9,034 nt of DNA from an uncultured Clostridia bacterium (GTDB lineage: Bacteria > Bacillota > Clostridia > Oscillospirales > Oscillospiraceae): contig CAMJHX010000043.1 in NCBI GenBank assembly GCA_946405655.1, positions 1 to 9,034 of the forward strand, given 5' to 3'. The translations under genes were made by a program, and so were the position numbers. The notes under the pieces were generated by a model. The model was not told the DNA's origin. It did no database searches and saw only the letters and a list, made by a program, of their open reading frames with translations. Shown here in pieces: positions 1 through 5,099 of the stretch. Positions within the stretch are counted from its first letter, which is position 1, and each line of letters starts with the position of its first letter.

Positions 1-288
1 AACAAGGAGGATAAGTCCCAGGCCTTTGCCTTCACTGTGGGCGAAAAGGGCGCGCCGCTCATCGACGCTGCCAAGGTTTCCATCGAGTGCGAGGTCGAGG
101 ATATCTATGACCTCGCGGGCTTTGGCAACTTCATCTGCCGCATCATCGGCACCTATGCGGATGCCGAAATTCTTACCGAGAAGGGGAAGATCGATTACCG
201 CAAGTTCAAGCCCGCGCTTTTCCAGTTCCCGACGTATGAATATCTCGAGACGGGTGACGTGCTCGGCGCCTGCATGAAGATGAACTGA
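1..288 (+). CDS. Flavin reductase-like protein, C-terminal part (5' end outside window)
   Basis: The frame is open from base 1 and ends in TGA at 286-288, giving 95 residues. They resemble the C-terminal half of the flavin reductase-like (DIM6/NTAB, FMN-binding split-barrel) family. The piece has a strand-rich stretch with I-D-A-A-K-V-S-I-E-C-E-V, then F-I-C-R-I-I-G-T-Y-A-D, and a tail P-T-Y-E-Y-L-E-T-G-D-V-L-G, which matches how these proteins describe the bound-flavin barrel and the closing 'Y...G..LG' segment. Family members bind FMN and either reduce flavin with NAD(P)H or act as flavoprotein reductases. This fragment cannot tell which. It is followed after one base by the next start codon, so it is almost certainly the upstream gene of the same operon. 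The N-terminal flavin-binding half is not visible, so the exact subfamily remains open. Confidence 0.75.
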   Translation, partial: NKEDKSQAFAFTVGEKGAPLIDAAKVSIECEVEDIYDLAGFGNFICRIIGTYADAEILTEKGKIDYRKFKPALFQFPTYEYLETGDVLGACMKMN

Positions 289-289
289 T

Positions 290-619
290 ATGATTACGCT
301 GCATCTGTATTATACCGGCGAAAACGGCGCGGCTCGTGCCTTTGCCGAGGAGATGACGCGCCGCGGCGTTGTCGACGCGATCCGCGCCGAGGACGGCAAC
401 CTTCGCTATGCCTATTATTTCCCGATGGACGATCCCGAGACCGTGCTGCTCATTGACCAGTGGCGCGATCAGGCGGCCATTGATGCGCACCACGCGTCGC
501 CCATGATGGGCGAGATCGCGGCGCTGCGCGAGCAATTTGACCTGCACATGACGGTAGAGCGCTTCGTGACGGACGATGACGAGCTCCCGGAGCAGGACTT
601 GAAGTTTATTAAACGCTGA
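290..619 (+). CDS. ABM-fold protein (putative quinol monooxygenase family)
   Basis: A 109-residue protein of the antibiotic biosynthesis monooxygenase (ABM) ferredoxin-like fold, the superfamily that includes the quinol monooxygenase YgiN. The family signature is visible at residues 37-71: N-L-R-Y-A-Y-Y-F, then an acidic D-D-P-E, then L-I-D-Q-W-R-D and the A-H-H-A-S segment, where the Trp and His residues are typically conserved. Beta strands at the two ends (2-8 and 84-92) fit the alpha/beta sandwich that normally dimerises. The last 17 residues are a charged extension. The start lies one base after the preceding stop with only a weak purine run ahead of it, which suggests translational coupling. 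ABM proteins need no metal or flavin when they oxidise quinols with O2. In a probable anaerobe it may instead bind or isomerise a quinone-like or reactive compound; this is inference. Confidence 0.8.
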   Translation: MITLHLYYTGENGAARAFAEEMTRRGVVDAIRAEDGNLRYAYYFPMDDPETVLLIDQWRDQAAIDAHHASPMMGEIAALREQFDLHMTVERFVTDDDELPEQDLKFIKR

Positions 620-632
620 AGGAGAAACGAAT

Positions 633-1385
633 ATGAGCGAGAAGATCAAGCAGACCGCGGGCCGCGACCAGCTCGGCGCATTTGCGCCGATGTTCGCCCA
701 TCTCAATGACGATGTGCTCTTCGGCGAGGTCTGGAACGAGGATGCCATCGACGTCAAGACCAAGTGCATCATCACGGTCGTGTCCCTCATGGCGTCCGGC
801 GTCACGGATTCCTCGCTGGGCTATCATCTTCAGAACGCGAAGAATCACGGCGTGACGAAGGAAGAGATCGCCGCCATCATCACCCACGCCACGATGTACG
901 TCGGCTGGCCGAAGGGCTGGGCGGTGTTCCGTCAGGCAAAGGAGATCTGGGCGGAGGAGACGAGCGCACAGAGCGCAAAGGACGCCTATCAGAACTTGAT
1001 CTTCTTCCCCATCGGGGAGGAAAACCCGTACGGCCAGTTCTTCGTGGGGCAGAGCTATCTCGCGCCCCTGTCCACAGAGCAGGTCCCGGTCTATAACGTG
1101 ACGTTCGAGCCCGGCTGCCGCAATAACTGGCACATCCACCACGCGTCGAAAGGCGGCGGGCAGATGCTCCTCTGCGTCGGCGGGCGCGGCTGGTATCAGG
1201 AATGGGGCAAGGCGCCCGTGGAACTCACGCCCGGCACGGTGATCAACATCCCCGCGAACGTGAAGCACTGGCACGGCGCGGCGTCCGACAGCTGGATGTC
1301 CCATCTCGCCATTGAGGTCGAGGGGGAGGACGCGTCCACCGAGTGGCTGGAGGCGGTCTCTGAGGAAGATTACAGCAAGCTTTGA
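633..1385 (+). CDS. Carboxymuconolactone decarboxylase-like/cupin fusion protein
   Basis: A 250-residue two-domain protein. Residues about 1-108 form an all-helical CMD/AhpD-like domain: K42-T43-K44-C45 leads a hydrophobic helix, and Y64-H65 followed by A-K-N-H-G-V-T-K-E-E-I matches the conserved His and 'aGv+.eEi' part of gamma-carboxymuconolactone decarboxylases. There is no CxxC, so an AhpD-type peroxidase reaction is unlikely. Residues about 135-230 are a cupin: motif 1 supplies H167, H169 and Q177 (where Glu or Gln is usual), and motif 2 has P-G-T, I-P and H212, a plausible metal site. A good Shine-Dalgarno, AAGGAG at 619-624, lies 8 bp before the ATG and overlaps the previous stop. CMD-cupin fusions are common beside flavodoxins and reductases in anaerobes and are generally unassigned. 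A ring-compound decarboxylase, isomerase or detoxifying role is possible but not shown by the sequence. Confidence 0.88.
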   Translation: MSEKIKQTAGRDQLGAFAPMFAHLNDDVLFGEVWNEDAIDVKTKCIITVVSLMASGVTDSSLGYHLQNAKNHGVTKEEIAAIITHATMYVGWPKGWAVFRQAKEIWAEETSAQSAKDAYQNLIFFPIGEENPYGQFFVGQSYLAPLSTEQVPVYNVTFEPGCRNNWHIHHASKGGGQMLLCVGGRGWYQEWGKAPVELTPGTVINIPANVKHWHGAASDSWMSHLAIEVEGEDASTEWLEAVSEEDYSKL

Positions 1386-1412
1386 TACATATTTTGGAAG
1401 GAGGACTCTTTC

Positions 1413-2453
1413 ATGAGCAGCAATCCGGTTCCTGGCAAGGACGGAAATAAGTACGTGCCGTATGATGCGCGCACGGGCGAGAGCTCCGTGGTGTTTTTCA
1501 CCCGCGACCTCTCCGAAGAAGGACTGAAGAAGATTTACGACAAGGTGGCATCCGTGCTGGAGGGCCGCGTGGCAGTTAAGCTGCACACCGGCGAGGCGGA
1601 GGGGCCGAATATCCTCCCAAGACCCTGGGTGCGCGAGCTCATCGAGCAGCGCCAGCCGGACGCGACGATCATCGAGACCAACACCTATTACGAGGGTACG
1701 CGCCACAACACCGAGGTGCACCGCAAGACGCTGGAGACCAACGGCTGGCATTTCTGCCCGGTCGATATCACCGACGCCGACGGCGTCGCTCCGCTGCCGG
1801 TGAAAAACGGCAAGTGGTTCACCGAGATGTACGTCGGCAAATCCATGCTGAACTATGACTCGCTCCTCGTGCTCACGCACTTCAAGGGCCACATGATGGG
1901 CGGCTTCGGCGGCTCGAACAAGAACATCGGTATCGGCTGCGCGGATGCGAAGATCGGCAAGAAGATGATCCACAATTTCCATGACACGGACAACATCTGG
2001 GCGATCAGCGAAGAGGAGCTCATGGAGCGTATGTCCGAGAGCACCAAGGCGACGATTGACTACTTCGCCGGTCATGTCTGCTATATCAATACCATGCGCA
2101 ACATGTCCGTCTCCTGCGACTGTGAGGGCCCGTATGCCGAGCCGGTTGTCACGCCGGACGTGGGCATTCTGGCGTCCGTGGACATTCTTGCGGTGGACAA
2201 TGCCTGTGTGGATATGATTTACAGCCTGCCTGACCATGGCGGCAAAGCCATGATCGAGCGCATTGAGACCCGCCATGGCCTGCGCCAGCTGAGCTATATG
2301 AAGGAGCTCGGCATGGGCAACGACCGCTATACGCTTATTGACATTGACAACGACGACGCCGTCATCACAGCGGCCGAGGCGGTCAAGGACGTACGCCCCG
2401 AGTGGAAGCCCGATCGCTATAACGTATTCTGGGGCCGGAATAAACGCGCATAA
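1413..2453 (+). CDS. DUF362 domain protein
   Basis: A 346-residue protein of the DUF362 family, whose members are often loosely called iron-sulfur centre proteins. Hallmarks are the V-A-V-K-L-H-T-G-E segment (53-61), T-N-T-Y-Y-E-G with R-H-N-T (89-100), a K-G-H...G-G-F-G-G-S-N-K-N-I-G-I-G-C core (158-176), and the S-C-D-C-E-G (234-239) and V-D-N-A-C-V-D (261-267) motifs near the end of the domain. Several cysteines (C176, C223, C235, C237, C265) could bind a metal or cluster. The 4Fe-4S ferredoxin insert (CxxCxxCxxxC) found in many DUF362 proteins is absent. There is no signal peptide or membrane segment, so it is probably cytosolic. A strong AAGGAGG at 1398-1404 lies 8 bp before the ATG. The family has no firmly established reaction; a redox role is inferred from the flavin and flavodoxin neighbours. 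Confidence 0.88.
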   Translation: MSSNPVPGKDGNKYVPYDARTGESSVVFFTRDLSEEGLKKIYDKVASVLEGRVAVKLHTGEAEGPNILPRPWVRELIEQRQPDATIIETNTYYEGTRHNTEVHRKTLETNGWHFCPVDITDADGVAPLPVKNGKWFTEMYVGKSMLNYDSLLVLTHFKGHMMGGFGGSNKNIGIGCADAKIGKKMIHNFHDTDNIWAISEEELMERMSESTKATIDYFAGHVCYINTMRNMSVSCDCEGPYAEPVVTPDVGILASVDILAVDNACVDMIYSLPDHGGKAMIERIETRHGLRQLSYMKELGMGNDRYTLIDIDNDDAVITAAEAVKDVRPEWKPDRYNVFWGRNKRA

Positions 2454-2459
2454 AAGGAG
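2454..2459 (+). promoter_or_regulatory. Shine-Dalgarno that selects the flavodoxin start
   Basis: AAGGAG lies directly after the DUF362 stop. It is only 2 bp from the first in-frame ATG (2462) but 8 bp from the second (2468). The CMD-cupin and DUF362 genes in the same operon use an 8-bp spacing, so 2468 is the better start. Confidence 0.7.
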
Positions 2460-2467
2460 AAATGGAC

Positions 2468-2944
2468 ATGAGCAAACTTGTTGCATATTTTTCTGCCGGC
2501 GGCAGCACTGCCCGTCTGGCGCAGACGCTTGCAGCGGCGGCGGACGCTGCGGTCTATGAAATTCGCCCCGCCGTGCCGTATCAGCGCGGCGACCTGAACT
2601 GGATGGACAAGAAGGCGCGCAGCACCGTCGAGATGGCGGACCCCAGCTGCCGCCCGGCGATGGCGGACAGCGACGCGCCTGTCGCGGATGCCGACGTCAT
2701 CTTCCTCGGTTTCCCGATCTGGTGGTACCGCGAGCCGAGCATCATCGACACCTTCCTCGAGGCCTATGACTTCTCCGGCAAGACCGTCGTCCCGTTCTAC
2801 ACCTCCGGCATGAGCCCGCTCGGAGAGGGACAGGGCCGCATCGAAGCCCTCGCCAAGGGCGCGAAGGTGCTGGCCGGCAAGCGCTTCTCCGGCAGAGTGA
2901 AAGAGGATGAGCTGAAAAGCTGGATTGCCGGATTGGATTGTTGA
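2468..2944 (+). CDS. Short-chain flavodoxin
   Basis: A 158-residue flavodoxin, a cytosolic FMN electron carrier. From the chosen start the protein opens M-S-K-L-V-A-Y-F-S-A-G-G-S-T, a beta strand followed by the FMN phosphate-binding loop at residues 9-14. Residues 78-88 hold I-F-L-G-F-P-I-W-W-Y-R, the loop whose aromatic residue stacks on the isoalloxazine. Residues 100-114, Y-D-F-S-G-K-T-V-V-P-F-Y-T-S-G, form the next strand and second flavin loop. This pattern is typical of the flavodoxin_4 type common in Firmicutes, including the absence of the long-chain insertion. An earlier ATG at 2462 would add two residues but sits too close to the ribosome site. As last gene of the cluster, it could supply electrons to the flavin reductase-like or DUF362 partner; this pairing is inference from position. 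Confidence 0.92.
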   Translation: MSKLVAYFSAGGSTARLAQTLAAAADAAVYEIRPAVPYQRGDLNWMDKKARSTVEMADPSCRPAMADSDAPVADADVIFLGFPIWWYREPSIIDTFLEAYDFSGKTVVPFYTSGMSPLGEGQGRIEALAKGAKVLAGKRFSGRVKEDELKSWIAGLDC

Positions 2945-2966
2945 GAACGGCAGTTAGAGGGTTTCT

Positions 2967-3117
2967 GTAGGGGAGGGGCTTGCCCCTCCCGCGCGGCAGA
3001 CATCGAAATGAATCAGAAATGATAAGGCGAATTCGCAGAGGCTTTATTCTGCGAATTCGCCTTAACTGATTTTTTGATCGAGTATGGAATGCCGGGAGGC
3101 ACAAGCCCCACCCCTAC
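2967..3117. repeat. Small non-coding element with terminal inverted repeats and inner hairpin
   Basis: The outer arms, 2967-2991 and 3093-3117, are inverted copies matching at 22 of 25 positions, both reading GTAGGGG outside-in and CTCCCG at the inner edge. The left arm is itself a palindrome (GGGAGGGGC at 2971-2979, GCCCCTCCC at 2982-2990). Inside lies a perfect 17-bp inverted repeat (3023-3039 with 3048-3064, 8-base loop), each arm containing the self-palindrome GCGAATTCGC. No ORF or clear target-site duplication is seen. The design resembles dispersed palindromic intergenic repeats or MITE-like elements; repeats starting GTAGGGG are, from memory, frequent in gut Clostridia genomes. It lies exactly between two convergent genes. 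Confidence 0.65.
3011..3075 (+). terminator. Probable terminator of the redox operon
   Basis: The 17-bp perfect stem (3023-3064) can be extended after a small asymmetric bulge by AATCAG (3011-3016) pairing with CTGATT (3066-3071). A run of six T (3070-3075) follows on the + strand. This fits a rho-independent terminator for the cluster ending at 2944. The stem is symmetrical and could also slow transcription coming from ftsH, but the - strand side has no clean T tract. Confidence 0.6.
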
Positions 3118-3129
3118 GTCAAAAGAACC

Positions 3130-4944
3130 TCATGCGTTCAGGATCTTCATAAACTCCTCGCCCGTGATCGTCTCCTTCTGATAGAGATACTGCGCGAGCT
3201 CGTCGAGCTTCTCGCGGTCGGCCATGAGGATGGACGCGGCCTTCTCGTGCTGCTTCTTCACGAGCGCGACGACCTTCTCGTCGATCTCGCGCTGCGTCTC
3301 GGGGCTGCAGGCGAGGGAGGTATCGCCGCCGAGATACTGGTTCGTCACGGTCTCAAGCGCGACCATGTCGAACGTCGGGCTCATGCCGTAGCGCGTGATC
3401 ATGGCGCGGGCGAGCTTTGTGGCCTGCTCTATATCGTTCGAGGCGCCCGTCGTGATCGAGCCGAAGACGATCTCCTCGGCTGCTCTGCCGCCGGTGAGCG
3501 TGGCGATCTTGTTCTCCAGCTCCTCGCGGCTGACGAGATAGTGGTTGCCCTCCTCGACCTGCATGGTGTATCCCAGCGCGCCGGAGGTGCGGGGCACGAT
3601 CGTGATCTTCTGCACGGGAGCAGACTGCGTCTGCCGCGCTGCGACGAGGGCATGACCGATCTCGTGATAGGCGACTACGCGCTTTTCCTGCTCAGAGAGG
3701 ATCGCGTTCTTCTTCTGATAGCCCGCAATGACGACCTCGATGCTCTCCTCGAGGTCCGTCTGCGTCACGGCCTTGCGCCCATCGCGCACGGCGCGAAGCG
3801 CGGCCTCGTTGATGATGTTCGCAAGCTCTGCGCCCGAGGCGCCGGAGGCCATGCGTGCGATCTGCTCATAGTTCACATCGTCCGCGACTTTGACCTTTTT
3901 GGCGTGGACCTTGAGGATCGCTTCGCGACCCTTGAGATCCGGCAGCTCCACCGGTACGCGGCGGTCAAAGCGGCCCGGGCGTGTGAGCGCGGGGTCGAGA
4001 CTTTCGGGCCGGTTCGTCGCAGCGAGGATGATCACGCCATTGTTGCCCTCAAAGCCGTCCATTTCGGTCAGCAGCTGGTTGAGCGTCTGCTCGCGCTCGT
4101 CGTTGGAGGAAATCTGCCCCTCGCGCTTTTTGCCGATGGCGTCGATCTCGTCGATGAACACGATGCAGGGGGCCTTCTCCTTCGCCTGCTGAAACAGGTC
4201 GCGCACCTTGCTCGCACCCATGCCGACGAACATCTCCACGAATTCGGAGCCGGACATGGAGAAGAACGGCACGTTCGCCTCGCCCGCCACGGCCTTGGCG
4301 AGCATCGTCTTGCCGGTTCCCGGAGGGCCGACGAGCAGGATGCCCTTCGGCATCGAAGCGCCGATCTCGGTGTATTTGGCGGGGTTGTGGAGGTATTCCA
4401 CGATCTCCTGCAGGTTCTCCTCGGCCTCGTCCACGCCCTCCACGTCGGAAAAGCGGATGCCGTCGGAGCTCTTGACGTAGACCTTGGCGTTGCTCTTGCC
4501 GAGATTGAACATCATCGAGCCCGGACCGCCGCCGGCCTTGTTCATCAGGCTCTTGGACAGGAAGTTGCCCAGCAGCAGGAAGATGCCGATCGGGAGCAGC
4601 CAGCTGAGCACGAGCGTCATCAGGGGAGAGGCCTCCTCCACGATCTCCTGCGAGAAGGTCGCGCCGGACTTGTAAAGCCGCTCGGTCAGCCCCGGGTCGT
4701 TCATCAGGCCGGTCTTGTAGACCTGCTTTTCGCCCTTAAGCTTGTAGAGAATCTGGTGGCTGTCGATCTGCACCTCTTCAATCTTGCCCGCGTCGGTATC
4801 GGCCATAAAGGTGCCGTAGTCGACCTCCTGGACGCTGCCCTGCACCATCGCCGGCAGCACAAACAGGTTCACCGCCAGCAGCAGCACGAGCACGATCGTG
4901 TAGAAGATAATGAGCGGTTTTTTCGGTTGTTTGACTTCGTTCAT
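3130..4944 (-). CDS. ftsH: ATP-dependent zinc metalloprotease FtsH
   Basis: A complete 604-residue membrane AAA+ protease that extracts and degrades membrane and damaged cytosolic proteins as a hexamer. Two membrane segments (about 11-33 and 107-126) bracket a short extracytoplasmic domain. The AAA module shows Walker A G-P-P-G-T-G-K-T (206-213), the pore loop F-V-G (239-241), Walker B V-F-I-D-E-I-D (262-268) and the second region of homology with T-N-R-P through R-P-G-R-F-D-R-R (310-329). The protease has H-E-I-G-H (427-431) and D504 as likely third zinc ligand. Length is normal, with a short C-terminal tail. HEIGH replaces the usual HEAGH. The gene is not in the tilS-hpt-ftsH setting usual for the main Firmicutes copy, so it may be a second paralogue; this is inference. 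The ATG has a GAGGG ribosome site (4951-4955 on the + strand) 6 bp upstream. Confidence 0.97.
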   Translation of the reverse strand: MNEVKQPKKPLIIFYTIVLVLLLAVNLFVLPAMVQGSVQEVDYGTFMADTDAGKIEEVQIDSHQILYKLKGEKQVYKTGLMNDPGLTERLYKSGATFSQEIVEEASPLMTLVLSWLLPIGIFLLLGNFLSKSLMNKAGGGPGSMMFNLGKSNAKVYVKSSDGIRFSDVEGVDEAEENLQEIVEYLHNPAKYTEIGASMPKGILLVGPPGTGKTMLAKAVAGEANVPFFSMSGSEFVEMFVGMGASKVRDLFQQAKEKAPCIVFIDEIDAIGKKREGQISSNDEREQTLNQLLTEMDGFEGNNGVIILAATNRPESLDPALTRPGRFDRRVPVELPDLKGREAILKVHAKKVKVADDVNYEQIARMASGASGAELANIINEAALRAVRDGRKAVTQTDLEESIEVVIAGYQKKNAILSEQEKRVVAYHEIGHALVAARQTQSAPVQKITIVPRTSGALGYTMQVEEGNHYLVSREELENKIATLTGGRAAEEIVFGSITTGASNDIEQATKLARAMITRYGMSPTFDMVALETVTNQYLGGDTSLACSPETQREIDEKVVALVKKQHEKAASILMADREKLDELAQYLYQKETITGEEFMKILNA

Positions 4945-4981
4945 TTGTTTCCCTCATTTCTGTGATTGAATATCTGATGTT

Positions 4982-5010
4982 ACTGTACCACAAAATGTCA
5001 TCCTGTTCAA
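4982..5010 (-). promoter_or_regulatory. Candidate sigma-A-type promoter of ftsH
   Basis: Read on the - strand, TTGAAC (5005-5010) and TACAGT (4982-4987) are separated by exactly 17 bp and match the -35 and -10 consensus at four of six positions each. A start about 7 bp further gives a leader near 30 nt, enough to hold the GAGGG ribosome site. No CIRCE-type or CtsR-type operator is evident in this spacer. Confidence 0.5.
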
Positions 5011-5034
5011 TCCAAAACCAAAACTTCTGAGCTG

Positions 5035-5063
5035 TGGACAAACAATGCGTGTTATGGTAGGAT
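5035..5063 (+). promoter_or_regulatory. Candidate promoter of the 517-residue protein gene
   Basis: TGGACA (5035-5040, five of six with TTGACA) and TAGGAT (5058-5063, four of six with TATAAT) are 17 bp apart. Transcription would start near 5070, about 30 nt before the ATG. It is divergent from the ftsH promoter, with the two -35 boxes 24 bp apart, so a regulator binding between them could affect both genes. Confidence 0.5.
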
Positions 5064-5072
5064 CGAAATCAA

Positions 5073-5082
5073 GAATGCATTC
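5073..5082. promoter_or_regulatory. 10-bp perfect palindrome in the leader, possible operator
   Basis: GAATGCATTC is a perfect palindrome located just after the expected transcription start, between the -10 box and the ribosome site. The position suits a repressor site, but palindromes of this size also arise by chance and no second copy was found in the intergenic region. Confidence 0.25.
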
Positions 5083-5098
5083 AGAAGGGGGAGCTTCT
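5083..5098 (+). promoter_or_regulatory. Ribosome binding site inside a small hairpin
   Basis: AAGGGGGAG (5085-5093) serves the ATG at 5100. AGAAG (5083-5087) can pair with CTTCT (5094-5098), placing the core GGGGAG in a six-base loop. The stem is weak, so it presents rather than hides the site. A second small hairpin, GACTG/CAGTC (5104-5117), follows just inside the gene. Confidence 0.5.
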
Positions 5099-5099
5099 C

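Noticed and set aside
206..805. A 199-codon - strand open frame over the start of the cluster
   Set aside because: It overlaps three genes in the sense direction and has no ribosome site or recognisable domain.
2462..2467. First ATG of the flavodoxin frame
   Set aside because: Only 2 bp from the Shine-Dalgarno; the ATG at 2468 has the 8-bp spacing used by neighbouring genes.
609..2486. A 625-codon open frame on the - strand opposite the redox cluster
   Set aside because: It runs antisense through several well-recognised genes with their own ribosome sites; its protein has no recognisable domain and is rich in Arg, His, Val and Asp as expected for a complement of GC-biased codons.
3247..4965. 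A 572-codon open frame on the + strand opposite ftsH
   Set aside because: Every FtsH motif is present on the other strand; the antisense product is low in complexity and has no family features.
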